Shown piece after piece: positions 33,225 through 42,143 of a stretch of DNA of 64,000 nt. The position numbers and the translations under genes are program-made. The notes under the pieces were generated by a model that searched no databases, was not told the DNA's origin, and saw only the letters and a list, made by a program, of their open reading frames with translations. The stretch's first letter is position 1. Every line of letters starts with the position of its first letter. Source of the DNA: Paenisporosarcina macmurdoensis (GTDB lineage Bacteria > Bacillota > Bacilli > Bacillales_A > Planococcaceae); NCBI RefSeq assembly GCF_042658845.1, contig NZ_JBHSRI010000038.1:124001-188000 (forward strand). Reading direction: 5' to 3'.

Positions 33225-34021
33225 ATATTTTTAGCCATATACAATTCATTAATATAGTCCCCGTTAATTAATAAGGAATTATTTCTTGTGCCTTCCACGT
33301 TATATCCCAACTTCTTATAAAGAGCAAGAGCGGGTTCGTTGTTTTCAATCACAGTTAGTTCTAAGCGAGAGATCCCAACTTCATGTGCCCAGGCTTCTGC
33401 TTTAGTCATTAACGAGGTCCCAACACTTTTCCCGTAGTAAGCTTTACGTACACCAACTACGATAGAAGCTCGGTGACTTGCTCGGGGAGATGGGCCAGTT
33501 ACTAAAGCCGCAAAACCAGCAAATTCTCCGTTAAGAATACCGACAAACATTCTAGAGTTATCGGATTTTTTCCATTCGCCAATTCTCTTGCGAATGGATT
33601 GGACGGACATTTTACGTTCATCTTTGCCAAACAGCATAAAGTCGGATTCTGTATCAATGTCTTGTTGTAGATGAATAATAGCACGTGCATCATCTAAATC
33701 AACAGGCCGAATAATTAATATATTCTCTGGATTAGCAGAAGAAGACTGACCCACATTTATCTCATCGGTCTCTTTAATGAAAGTAACAGACCGACCTAAG
33801 TCAATTTCTTTTATTGTATAATCAGCGTTCATCCAAGCTAAAAAGTGTGTGGCAGGTGGTTTCGTTTTTTTCCACCAGCTACTATTTAAATAAGCGGCAT
33901 TTGGTAATGGTTGACCGACAATATTTTCGATAGCGGTATAAGTAAGTATGACTTCGTTTTGTGCAGCTTCTGCAAAAAAAGACTCCAGCGGGATATACTT
34001 TTTCTCCATTTTCTTTACCAT
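33206..34021 (-). CDS. Two-domain protein: DUF7662-like plus GNAT acetyltransferase
   Basis: A 271-residue fusion. Residues about 5-85 (KYIPLESFFAEAAQNEV, YTAIENIVGQPLPNAAYL, WWKKTKPPATHFLAWMNA) resemble the DUF7662 domain, normally a stand-alone protein. Residues about 105-265 are a GNAT domain (VVGVRKAYYGKSVGTSLM, NEPALALYKKLGYNVEGTR). Substrate unknown; the first domain may select a nucleic-acid or protein target. Monocistronic, convergent with arsC. Confidence 0.78.
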   Translation of the reverse strand: MVKKMEKKYIPLESFFAEAAQNEVILTYTAIENIVGQPLPNAAYLNSSWWKKTKPPATHFLAWMNADYTIKEIDLGRSVTFIKETDEINVGQSSSANPENILIIRPVDLDDARAIIHLQQDIDTESDFMLFGKDERKMSVQSIRKRIGEWKKSDNSRMFVGILNGEFAGFAALVTGPSPRASHRASIVVGVRKAYYGKSVGTSLMTKAEAWAHEVGISRLELTVIENNEPALALYKKLGYNVEGTRNNSLLINGDYINELYMAKNIQKATT

Positions 34022-34243
34022 AATTAACCTCTTTTCTGTATCAAAAGAAACATATAATGATTAGTATATTTCTATCACTTTAACTAGTAGTATACACTAC
34101 TTTAAGCTTATTTTATCACTTAAAAAGAAATAAATGGGTAATATTTGATGTAATATTGGAATAATTAAGGAATTATGTTATAAAGTAATATACCTTTTAA
34201 AAGGTAAGATAGAGACTAAAGTGCTAAGGGGAGTGAGCTTCAT

Positions 34244-35035
34244 ATGATTAGGCAATTAATAGAAACAGATCGTCAACAAACGCTGGATTTTGTTTCACAA
34301 AGACCAGCTGAAAATGTCTTTATTATTGGAGATATTGAAGGATACGGATTTCATTCAACTATCCAAACTCTTTGGGGTGACTTCAATGACCAAGGTAACT
34401 TAAGATCGGTCTTATTAAAGTATGATAAAAACTTCATAATCTATGCACCAGAAGATTTTGATGCAAAAGGATTAGCAACTATTATCAATACAGATTCATC
34501 ATTCAGTTATCTGTCTGGAATTGAAGAAATGGTTAACAAATTAATTCCTTACATAACCGCACAACCCAAAAAACCACGCGTTCTTTATTACGCGAAATGT
34601 GAATCGGCAGAACTTCTCCCGACAATTCCTTCCGAAATTACAGTAGAAAGAGCTCGGGTAGATGATGCACAAGATATTATTACAATGATGAAAGCTATTC
34701 CTGAATTTGCTGAAGGTAATTATAGCGTCGAGCATAAGCAAGTGTCTTTAGAAAAAGGGCTTGCACGAGCGTACTTTATAAAAGAACAAGGCACCATCAT
34801 TAGTTCTGCGTCAAGCACAGCAGAAAATAGTCAATCTGCGATGATTGTCGGTGTGGGAACTTTACCAGAACATCAGAAAAGAGGGCTAGCAACTTACTGT
34901 ATGTCGAAGCTTTGTCGTGAGTTATTAGCTGAGAATAAAATGTTGTGTCTGTTTTATGACAACCCCTCTGCAGGTGCTATCTACAAGAGAATAGGCTTCG
35001 TCGACATCGGTAAATGGAGCATGTGGACATATTAA
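34244..35035 (+). CDS. GNAT family N-acetyltransferase
   Basis: A 263-residue protein. The N-terminal half (RPAENVFIIGDIEGYGF) is characteristic of a GNAT subgroup with a degenerate first domain. The C-terminal half is the functional acetyl-CoA fold (IVGVGTLPEHQKRGLATYC, LFYDNPSAGAIYKRIGFVDIG). Substrate unknown. AAGGGGAGTG lies upstream of ATG 34244. Confidence 0.85.
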   Translation: MIRQLIETDRQQTLDFVSQRPAENVFIIGDIEGYGFHSTIQTLWGDFNDQGNLRSVLLKYDKNFIIYAPEDFDAKGLATIINTDSSFSYLSGIEEMVNKLIPYITAQPKKPRVLYYAKCESAELLPTIPSEITVERARVDDAQDIITMMKAIPEFAEGNYSVEHKQVSLEKGLARAYFIKEQGTIISSASSTAENSQSAMIVGVGTLPEHQKRGLATYCMSKLCRELLAENKMLCLFYDNPSAGAIYKRIGFVDIGKWSMWTY

Positions 35036-35113
35036 TCTAGCCAAATCTGTTGATACCACGACGTGTCAGGTGGTTTAATAGAGAAAAGAGTATGCTAGAG
35101 GAGTTTGAGCAAA

Positions 35114-35914
35114 TTGCTTCACTATAAAACCTATGTCGTATCACCGGATGCCCCGTGGGTATCTTTTGTTCATGGAGCGGGTGGAAGTTCGTCCATTTGG
35201 TACAAACAAATACGAGAGTTTAGAAAAGCACATAATGTCTTATTAATCGACCTCCGAGGACACGGTAAATCTGCTCGTGGACGTTGGAAGAAAGGCGATT
35301 CATTTGTCCATATTGCAGATGAAGTGAAAACGGTCTTCGATGAATTAAATATAGAACGAACACATGTCATTGGTATGTCCCTAGGAACAATTGTTGCCCA
35401 AACCATGGCAGAACGTTTTCCTGAACGAGTATCTTCCCTTATATTAGGTGGAGCCATTATTCGTCTTGATATCCGTACGAAATTATTATTATGGACAGGA
35501 CGTGTAACAAAGCGCTTCATTCCATATATGTTGTTATATAAATTATTTGCTTGGATCATTATGCCGAAAAAACGCCATGAAGAATCACGTTCAGTTTTCG
35601 TCAACCAAGCGAAAAAAATGTGTCAAAAAGAGTTTATTAAATGGTTCTCTTTAACTAAACTAATTAATCCATATTTAACTAGGCTACAAATGAAAACCAA
35701 TGCCATTCCAACCCTTTTCTTAATGGGAGTGGAGGATTACTTATTCATGCCACCAGTTGAAGAAGTGGTGAAACGTAACGATGAATTTAAACTGATTAAA
35801 ATTAAAGATTCAGGTCATGTGTGTAACATTGATCAACCAGACGTATTTAATCAACTGTCAATCAACTTTATTTCGACTATACAAAGTAAAAGAGCTATCA
35901 CCGCAATCGGGTGA
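35114..35914 (+). CDS. Alpha/beta-fold hydrolase
   Basis: About 266 residues. Oxyanion segment SFVHGAGGSSSIW, LIDLRGHGKSARG, nucleophile elbow IGMSLGTIVAQ (Ser), acidic residue in MGVEDYLFMP and the terminal His in IKDSGHVCNIDQP. It is an esterase, lipase or related enzyme of unknown substrate. No ATG is available at the N-terminus: TTG 35114 sits ten bases after GGAG and is preferred; TTG 35105 is only one base from it. Confidence 0.82.
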   Translation: MLHYKTYVVSPDAPWVSFVHGAGGSSSIWYKQIREFRKAHNVLLIDLRGHGKSARGRWKKGDSFVHIADEVKTVFDELNIERTHVIGMSLGTIVAQTMAERFPERVSSLILGGAIIRLDIRTKLLLWTGRVTKRFIPYMLLYKLFAWIIMPKKRHEESRSVFVNQAKKMCQKEFIKWFSLTKLINPYLTRLQMKTNAIPTLFLMGVEDYLFMPPVEEVVKRNDEFKLIKIKDSGHVCNIDQPDVFNQLSINFISTIQSKRAITAIG

Positions 35915-35922
35915 TAGCTCTT
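35889..35922. terminator. Bidirectional terminator overlapping the hydrolase 3' end
   Basis: AAGAGCTATCACC pairs with GGTGATAGCTCTT; the left arm encodes the last residues of the hydrolase. Confidence 0.85.
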
Positions 35923-35935
35923 GTTGTTTTATATT

Positions 35936-37120
35936 TTATGCGAGAGCTGGTTCCAGTGAAACAGCTGGACCGAAAAACTCGAAGTGAACATGTTCTTCAG
36001 CAAAACCAAGTTCATAAAGCGTAGGAATAATCGCCTTCATAAACGGAACTGGACCACAAACATAGATATCACCATTTGCGAGAACATTCTCTGCTAATAG
36101 TTCTTTTGTAAGCAATTTATTTTCATCTGAATAAAAGGCTAAATAAGTTGTGTCTTCCATCGCCGACATTAATTGTTGAACGTCTTTATCAAAAGCATGC
36201 AAAGCATTATTTCTTGCGCCATGTAAGAAAGATACAGGTCGAGTTGGAGAATTTTTAGAAAGGGTATCCAACATACTCATCATAGGCGTTATACCAACTC
36301 CACCACTAATCAACGTTACTGGACGTGTACTTTCCATGTCTAAATAGAAATCACCGGCAGGAGAACTTACTTCAAACGTATCTCCAATTTGAAGATTCTG
36401 ATGCAAGTAAACTGAAACTTTCCCATTAGGATTCATTTCGTTTTCTTTTTTCACTGTAATACGGAAAGTATCTTGATTAGGTGCTTGAGACAAACTATAT
36501 TGGCGATTTAATATATACGTTTCACCAGGAATAGCTAAGCGAATTGTAATATATTGACCTGGATTATATGTTGGAACTGCTGATCCGTCTACAGGTTTTA
36601 AGTAAAATGAAGTAATGATGTCACTTTCAACCACTTTATCAACGATTTCGAAGTTTTTAAATTCTCCCCAACCATTTTCTTGCTCTTCTGCTTCTTTATA
36701 CATCTCAATTTCCACTTGAATAAAGACATCGGCAATAATGCCATATGCGTCAGCCCAAGCTTGGATGATCTCATCTGTTGCAGCGTCTCCTAATACTTCT
36801 TTAATTCCTTCAAGCAAATGTTTACCAACGATTGGATAGTGTTCAGGTTTAATGCCTAATGAACGATGTTTTTGTGCAATCTGTTTGACAGCTGGAAGTA
36901 AGACACCTAAATTATCAATGTGCAACGCCGCTGCATAAACAGTGTTGGCAAGAGCCGTTTGTTGTCGTCCTTGTTTCTGATTGACGCTATTAAATAAGTT
37001 AAGTAATTCTGGGTGAGCAGTGAATAAATTTTTGTAAAAAACGGTTGTAATTTCTACACCTCTATCAGCTAAAATGGGTGCTGTTGATTTAACGATATCG
37101 ATTGATTTTTGGGATAACAT
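35936..37120 (-). CDS. hmp: Flavohemoglobin (nitric oxide dioxygenase)
   Basis: A 394-residue three-part enzyme: globin domain (1-140, proximal-His region HRSLGIKPEHYPIVGKHLL), FAD domain (RQYSLSQAP, with the YNPGQYITI strand) and NAD domain (LISGGVGITPMMSML; YVCGPVPFMKAI). It oxidises nitric oxide to nitrate using O2 and NADH. Divergently transcribed from nsrR, with an NsrR-type operator between them. Confidence 0.96.
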   Translation of the reverse strand: MLSQKSIDIVKSTAPILADRGVEITTVFYKNLFTAHPELLNLFNSVNQKQGRQQTALANTVYAAALHIDNLGVLLPAVKQIAQKHRSLGIKPEHYPIVGKHLLEGIKEVLGDAATDEIIQAWADAYGIIADVFIQVEIEMYKEAEEQENGWGEFKNFEIVDKVVESDIITSFYLKPVDGSAVPTYNPGQYITIRLAIPGETYILNRQYSLSQAPNQDTFRITVKKENEMNPNGKVSVYLHQNLQIGDTFEVSSPAGDFYLDMESTRPVTLISGGVGITPMMSMLDTLSKNSPTRPVSFLHGARNNALHAFDKDVQQLMSAMEDTTYLAFYSDENKLLTKELLAENVLANGDIYVCGPVPFMKAIIPTLYELGFAEEHVHFEFFGPAVSLEPALA

Positions 37121-37176
37121 TTATAATTCCTCCTATTTATCTTTCATAGCTTAACCATACGCCTGTAAATTTATTA

Positions 37177-37199
37177 AAGCAATATATAAAATACATCTT
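37177..37199. promoter_or_regulatory. Putative NsrR operator between hmp and nsrR
   Basis: AAGCAATATATAAAATACATCTT approximates the NsrR dyad: the half-site AAGATGTATTT (minus strand) is good, the other half is degenerate. It lies 57 bp before hmp. The string is 23 bases, given here by its halves: AAGCAATATAT and AAAATACATCTT. Confidence 0.5.
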
Positions 37200-37272
37200 T
37201 AATTTTTCGGACACATTTCTTTCACGGAAAAGACATAATCGTTATAATGATGATAGAAAGTACGGTGAAGTT

Positions 37273-37710
37273 ATGCGTTTAACGATGTACACCGATTTTT
37301 CACTTCGCGTATTAATGTACGTGGGAGCAAAAGAAAAATCACAACTATCCACTATTCAAGAGATTTCAACTGCTTATGGCATTTCGAAAAATCATTTAAT
37401 GAAAGTCACATATGAATTAGGCAAACATGGGTACATCGAGACGATTCGAGGTAGAGGAGGCGGAATCCGTCTTGCTTTGAATCCAAATGAAATTAATATT
37501 GGTAAAGTCGTGAGAAAAACGGAAGATGATTTTTATTTGGTAGAATGTTTCAATTGTGCCACGAATCAATGCGTCATTACGCCCGTTTGTAAACTTCGAA
37601 GCATATTACGTGATGCGCTAGAAGCTTATTTTGCAGTTCTTGACGCGTACACTTTGCAAGATCTATTAGTTAATAAAGAACAACTTGGAGCCATTTTGTT
37701 TATGAAATAG
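37273..37710 (+). CDS. nsrR: NO-sensing Rrf2-family repressor NsrR
   Basis: A 145-residue winged-helix protein starting MRLTMYTDFSLRVLMYV, the NsrR signature. Three cysteines in CFNCATNQCVITPVC (four Cys, of which three should bind the 4Fe-4S cluster) lie in the expected loop. The cluster reacts with nitric oxide, which lifts repression of hmp. Divergent partner of hmp. A TATAAT lies 25 bp upstream of ATG. Confidence 0.92.
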   Translation: MRLTMYTDFSLRVLMYVGAKEKSQLSTIQEISTAYGISKNHLMKVTYELGKHGYIETIRGRGGGIRLALNPNEINIGKVVRKTEDDFYLVECFNCATNQCVITPVCKLRSILRDALEAYFAVLDAYTLQDLLVNKEQLGAILFMK

Positions 37711-37756
37711 GTATGATAAAATGAACAACGTGAAGTTTAATTATTGGAGGATACTC

Positions 37757-38686
37757 ATGGAAAAAGTATATGTAGTAGGACATAGAAATCCAGATACAGA
37801 TTCGATTTCTTCTGCGATTGTTTATGCGCATTTGAAACGTGAATTAGGAATGAATGCAGAAGCAGTTCGTATAGGCGAAGTTCAAAATGAAACAGCATTT
37901 GCTTTAGAAAAATTCGGTTTTGAAGCGCCTCGTTTCATTGAAAAGGCTTCACATGATGTTAAACACATCATATTAGTTGATCACAATGAAAAACAACAAA
38001 GTGTAGAAGATATTGATGATGTCCAAGTTATAGAAGTAATAGATCATCACCGTATTGCGAACTTCCAAACAGCTGATCCATTGTACTTCCGTGCTGAACC
38101 AGTGGGTTGTACAGCGACAATTCTAAATAAGCTATTTAAAGAAAATGGCGTAGACATACCAGCAAATATTGCAGGATTAATGTTATCTGCGATTATTTCA
38201 GATTCTTTGTTATTTAAATCACCAACGTGTACTGAACAAGATATTGCGGCAGCAAAAGAACTCGAAGCCATCGCAGGTGTGGATGCTCTAGAGTATGGCT
38301 TAGCGATGTTAAAAGCAGGAGCGGATTTAAGCGGCAAAACGCTTGAAGATTTATTGACACTCGATGCAAAAGAGTTTGGTATCGGTGATTATAAAGTGGA
38401 AATTGGTCAAATTAATGCGGTAGATGTAAATGAAATCATGGTCAATCAAGGAGAACTAGAAGATTTAATTTATCGAAAAATTGCTGAAAAAGGATTAGAT
38501 TTATTCCTGTTCGTCGTAACAGACATTTTAAACAACGACTCTGTAGCACTAGCTTTAGGTAGCCAAGCAGGGAAGGTTGAACAAGCTTTCGGCGTTCCTT
38601 TCGTAAATAATGTTGGCGTATTAAAAGGCGTTGTATCGCGTAAGAAACAAGTAGTTCCAGTGTTAACAGAAGCATTAAGTAAATAA
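37757..38686 (+). CDS. ppaC: Manganese-dependent inorganic pyrophosphatase
   Basis: A 309-residue family II pyrophosphatase of the DHH superfamily: GHRNPDTDSI (metal ligands), LVDHNE, VIDHHRI (DHH) and the C-terminal SRKKQVVP substrate loop. It hydrolyses pyrophosphate to drive biosynthesis. No CBS insert. Start 37757 is preceded by TTGGAGGA; the frame opening at 37721 has no ribosome site. Confidence 0.96.
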   Translation: MEKVYVVGHRNPDTDSISSAIVYAHLKRELGMNAEAVRIGEVQNETAFALEKFGFEAPRFIEKASHDVKHIILVDHNEKQQSVEDIDDVQVIEVIDHHRIANFQTADPLYFRAEPVGCTATILNKLFKENGVDIPANIAGLMLSAIISDSLLFKSPTCTEQDIAAAKELEAIAGVDALEYGLAMLKAGADLSGKTLEDLLTLDAKEFGIGDYKVEIGQINAVDVNEIMVNQGELEDLIYRKIAEKGLDLFLFVVTDILNNDSVALALGSQAGKVEQAFGVPFVNNVGVLKGVVSRKKQVVPVLTEALSK

Positions 38687-38689
38687 AAA

Positions 38690-38732
38690 ATGTAAAAGCC
38701 GATTCCTTTTTGGAGTCGGCTTTTACATTTTA
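38690..38732. terminator. Terminator after ppaC
   Basis: AATGTAAAAGCCGA and TCGGCTTTTACATT stem, T-run follows. Confidence 0.9.
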
Positions 38733-38845
38733 TCTTAAACAACTGTGAAATATATCAGAAGACGCGCATAAGCCAAAATCTTGTTACGAGCATAAAAATT
38801 GCGACACGACCAACGACGCACTACAATTATGAAGAGGTGAACAAA

Positions 38846-39553
38846 ATGAAAATTGAAGTATGGTCAGATTATGTATGTCCATTTTGTTATATAGGAAAAC
38901 GTCGCTTAGAAGAAGCGATTCAATCAACAGGCTTAGCTAAAAACATTGATGTTCAATTTAAAGCGTATGAACTAGATCCTAATTCTCCAGCCATTTCAGA
39001 AAAGTCGACATATGAAATGCTTGCTGAAAAGTATAAAACAACACCAGAAGCAGCAAAACAAATGACGACTTCTGTAAAACAGCAGGCACAAACAGTTGGT
39101 CTTGAATACGATTTTGATCGCATTAAACCAGCGAACACATTTGACGCACATCGATTAGCTAAATGGGCTGAAGCGCAAGGCAAACCAGCTGAAACAAGTG
39201 AACGTTTGTTAAAAGCGTATTTCATCGAAGCACAAGAAATTGGCCGTCATGAAGTGTTGCTTAACTTAATAGAAGAAATCGGTTTGGATCGTACTCAAGC
39301 TGCTGAAGTTTTATCGTCTACTGCATTTGAAGCTGAAGTGAAACAAGATATCGAAGAAGGTATGTCACTTGGTGTGCAAGGAGTTCCATTCTTTGTGATT
39401 AACCGTAAGTATGCGATTTCTGGGGCACAACCTGCAGAAGCTTTTGAAGAAGCATTGAGAAAAGTGGCAGAAGAAGAAGGCATCTCGTCAAAACTTCAAA
39501 CACTTGGACAAAAAGATGTGGGAATTTGTAAAGATGACAGCTGTGAAATATAA
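38846..39553 (+). CDS. DsbA-family oxidoreductase, FrnE-like
   Basis: A 235-residue cytosolic thioredoxin-fold protein with the active site CPFC (SDYVCPFCYIGKRRLEEA), a helical insertion and the cis-Pro loop GVQGVPFFVI. FrnE-like proteins act as polyketide-type or disulfide isomerases; in Bacillales they respond to disulfide or electrophile stress. A C-terminal extension contains two further Cys (ICKDDSCEI). Start 38846 follows GAGGTG by six bases. Neighbour of azoR. Confidence 0.88.
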   Translation: MKIEVWSDYVCPFCYIGKRRLEEAIQSTGLAKNIDVQFKAYELDPNSPAISEKSTYEMLAEKYKTTPEAAKQMTTSVKQQAQTVGLEYDFDRIKPANTFDAHRLAKWAEAQGKPAETSERLLKAYFIEAQEIGRHEVLLNLIEEIGLDRTQAAEVLSSTAFEAEVKQDIEEGMSLGVQGVPFFVINRKYAISGAQPAEAFEEALRKVAEEEGISSKLQTLGQKDVGICKDDSCEI

Positions 39554-39564
39554 GTAAACGCGAG

Positions 39565-39604
39565 AGCAGAGTCTTTGACTTATCGACTGTGCTCTTTTAT
39601 TATT
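39565..39604 (+). terminator. Terminator after the FrnE-like gene
   Basis: AGAGCA/TGCTCT and AGTC/GACT segments form one stem with a G-G mismatch, followed by a T-rich run. Confidence 0.75.
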
Positions 39605-39608
39605 GGTA

Positions 39609-39630
39609 TATATCTCGAATTGAAGATATA
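39609..39630 (+). promoter_or_regulatory. MhqR-like box upstream of azoR
   Basis: TATATCTCGAA followed by TTGAAGATATA, an imperfect dyad close to the known MhqR box TATCTCGAATTCGAGATA. It lies 30 bp before the azoR start. Confidence 0.6.
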
Positions 39631-39660
39631 TAATTTTAGGGTAAAAGGGAGTTTCTATAA

Positions 39661-40296
39661 ATGAACATATTAGTTGTCAAAGCAAATAACCGTCCTTCTT
39701 CAGAAGGCGTTTCTAGTAAAATGCACGAAGTATTTATGAATGAGTTACCACAACAAACTGAACTAAACATCAACACTTTTGATGTATTCGAAGAAGATAT
39801 GCCTTATTTCGGGCAAGATTTTTTCAATGCTATGACTAAATCAGCACTAGCTGAGCAATTGACTGATATCGAACAACGTATTTTAACTGCTTCAAATAAA
39901 GCAATGGATGCATTTATGGATGCTGATGTCGTGGTTTTCGCATTCCCACTGTGGAACAAAACCATCCCAGCTCCACTTCAAACGTTTATTGATTATATTT
40001 ACCGTGCAGGCGTAACATTTAGTTATAATGAAAACGGTCCAGTTGGATTAGTGCCAGATAAAAAAGTGATCATTTTGAACGCTCGCGGTGGTGTTTACTC
40101 AACACCAGAAATGGCTCCATCTGAAATGAGTGTTAATTATGTCCGCATGATTATGAATTTCTTCGGCATTACAAACATTGAAGAAGTGATTATTGAAGGG
40201 CACAATCAATATCCAGACCGTGCAGAACAAATTATTGCTGACGGAATGCAAGACGTTAAAGCAGTGGCAAACCGTTTAGTAACAGTAACTGTATAA
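39661..40296 (+). CDS. azoR: FMN-dependent NADH-azoreductase
   Basis: A 211-residue flavodoxin-like quinone/azo reductase: FMN-binding segment VFAFPLWNKTIPAPLQTFID and ILNARGGVYSTPEM. It reduces quinones and azo dyes by two electrons, protecting cells from electrophiles. In B. subtilis azoR2 belongs to the MhqR regulon, and an MhqR-like box lies just upstream, fitting that role. A strong terminator follows. Confidence 0.93.
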   Translation: MNILVVKANNRPSSEGVSSKMHEVFMNELPQQTELNINTFDVFEEDMPYFGQDFFNAMTKSALAEQLTDIEQRILTASNKAMDAFMDADVVVFAFPLWNKTIPAPLQTFIDYIYRAGVTFSYNENGPVGLVPDKKVIILNARGGVYSTPEMAPSEMSVNYVRMIMNFFGITNIEEVIIEGHNQYPDRAEQIIADGMQDVKAVANRLVTVTV

Positions 40297-40299
40297 AAA

Positions 40300-40338
40300 T
40301 AAAAAGGATTGGACATCAACATGTCCAATCCTTTTTTT
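40300..40338. terminator. Bidirectional terminator after azoR
   Basis: AAAAAGGATTGGACA and TGTCCAATCCTTTTT form a perfect stem. Confidence 0.92.
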
Positions 40339-40341
40339 GAT

Positions 40342-40710
40342 TTAATCTACATTTCTCTTTCGTTCAAACCCTTGATATCGTGTTCCTTGAAACGTTAGTA
40401 TGCCTAAATCTTCTCCTGCTAGTAAACCAAACTCTTTATCAGGAACACCTAACTCCATTCGATCCCCGCTTTGGACTTGGAATGTGACGTAATACCAAGT
40501 ATTTGCTGAGGAATCTCCATGACCTCCAGACGTATCTGTGCGTTTTGCAACGACTTCAGCTGGTACGGTCAATACAGGAGAATGATTGTTTTTAGACCAT
40601 TGAGACATTCCTTTAACTGCAATGAAAATAAACGTTCCGATCACTAATGTAAAAATGATGACAAAAAACACAAAAAATATGCCCATTCCTCCAAATGCCA
40701 AAGTATCCAT
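40342..40710 (-). CDS. DUF2500 family membrane protein
   Basis: A 122-residue protein with one strong membrane helix (GIFFVFFVIIFTLVIGTFIF) followed by a beta-rich domain (VPAEVVAKRTDTSGG, TWYYVTFQV, GILTFQGTRYQGFERK) typical of DUF2500. Function unknown. Start 40710 follows AGAGGAG; the longer frame reads into the divergent LD-carboxypeptidase gene. Confidence 0.85.
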   Translation of the reverse strand: MDTLAFGGMGIFFVFFVIIFTLVIGTFIFIAVKGMSQWSKNNHSPVLTVPAEVVAKRTDTSGGHGDSSANTWYYVTFQVQSGDRMELGVPDKEFGLLAGEDLGILTFQGTRYQGFERKRNVD

Positions 40711-40787
40711 ATATTTCTCATCTCCTCTGTTATATGATACGAAAATCATGTAAAATAGTTTCAATCTTACAAAAAAGGGTGAACGCA

Positions 40788-41810
40788 ATGATTCAATATC
40801 CGCAAGCACTTCAAACAGGTCAAACAATCGGAATAACAGCACCTTCTTCAGGTGTGGATAGTGAATTACACGATTTAATACACCTTAGTAAAAAACAATT
40901 CGAAAACCGGGGATACAACATTGTAATTGGAGAAACTGTGTGGACGCAATACAAAGCTGCTTCATCTTCAAAGGAAAAACGCGCCGCTGAACTAAATTCG
41001 ATGTTACAAAGGCAGGATATACACGCAATCATTCCACCATGGGGAGGCGAAATATTGCAAGAAATCTTACCTCTTATTGAATGGGGTAAAATCCAACCAA
41101 AATGGGTTCTTGGCTATTCAGATACGAGTACTTTATTGTTTGCGATGACATTAAAGACCGGTATCGCCACTGCACACGGTACAAACTTTGTCGATTTACG
41201 AAGTGATGAATGGGATCCAACGACTAGTAAATTTCTAGAAGTGCTTTCTTCAGAAGAGGGAGCAACGATTAATCAAGAGTCGTCGTCACACTACCAATTG
41301 GAGTGGTCTCATGACAAAGAACCAGATCCATTTGTTTTTAACCTAGATACAGACACGAAGTGGGAAATCGTCAACAATTCAACGGTCGAAATGAAAGGGC
41401 GTTTGTTAGGAGGGTGTATGGACACCATTCATCATTTGATTGGAACGCCGTTTGGGAATGTTAAAGAATTTCAAAAAATCCATCTACGTGACGAACCACT
41501 CGTTTGGTTTCTTGAAAACTGTGAAATGTCAGCTACAGATTTTCACCGAACATTAATGCAAATGCACCAATCAGGATGGTTTGATAACGCTGCTGGTCTG
41601 CTATTTGGACGCACCCCTGCAGGACAAGAAGTAGGCGGTTTCACTACTCTTGATGCTCTAGAGAGATTAGCGGAAGAGACCAACTTGCCAATCATTTATA
41701 ATGCCGATATCGGCCACGTTCCACCGCAAATGACTTTCGTTAACGGAGCATATGCTGAAATTAAAGTTGCGAATGGAAAAGGCGAAATGACGATGAATTT
41801 AAAAGTTTAA
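40788..41810 (+). CDS. S66-family LD-carboxypeptidase / MccF-like
   Basis: A 340-residue serine peptidase. Motifs: GITAPSSG at the N-terminus, nucleophile in LGYSDTSTL, LLGGCMDTIHHLIGT and the C-terminal His in NADIGHVPPQ. Family members trim the terminal D-Ala from murein tetrapeptides or, as MccF, cleave microcin C-like nucleotide peptides. The acyl pocket cannot be read reliably, so which of the two applies is open. Start 40788 follows AAGGGTG. Confidence 0.88.
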   Translation: MIQYPQALQTGQTIGITAPSSGVDSELHDLIHLSKKQFENRGYNIVIGETVWTQYKAASSSKEKRAAELNSMLQRQDIHAIIPPWGGEILQEILPLIEWGKIQPKWVLGYSDTSTLLFAMTLKTGIATAHGTNFVDLRSDEWDPTTSKFLEVLSSEEGATINQESSSHYQLEWSHDKEPDPFVFNLDTDTKWEIVNNSTVEMKGRLLGGCMDTIHHLIGTPFGNVKEFQKIHLRDEPLVWFLENCEMSATDFHRTLMQMHQSGWFDNAAGLLFGRTPAGQEVGGFTTLDALERLAEETNLPIIYNADIGHVPPQMTFVNGAYAEIKVANGKGEMTMNLKV

Positions 41811-41812
41811 GA

Positions 41813-41853
41813 AAAACAGTTCTTCTCAAGTAAATTGAGAAGAACTGTTTTTT
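41813..41853. terminator. Terminator after the LD-carboxypeptidase gene
   Basis: AAAACAGTTCTTCTCAA pairs perfectly with TTGAGAAGAACTGTTTT, T7 follows. Confidence 0.92.
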
Positions 41854-42143
41854 TAAGATATAAGAAAGAATAAGTTTCTAAAGCACTTGAAGTAGCTAGA
41901 ACGCGCTTTGCGCTTTTCTATAGTGAATGCTTGTCCTAAAACAAACTTTTGTAAAATTTTAGTGCTTCAAAAGACTCCTCATCAATAAAAATTTGTAATA
42001 GTATCTCTTTTACTAGTAATATTTCACTCTTTTATTGACTATAGTCCGTCATTCCTCGACAATAAAAATAGAGAGTAAGAATAATATTAGTATTTATATA
42101 CAAGTATGTGTAAATTAATAGGACTAATATAGGATGTGACAAC
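41854..42143. other. Gene-free stretch with a repeat fragment
   Basis: At 41886-41921 there is a partial TAGCTC/GAGCTA repeat (GTAGCTAGAACGCG then CTTTGCGCTTTTCT). The rest is AT-rich leader of the GGDEF-EAL gene; no riboswitch was recognised. Confidence 0.4.
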
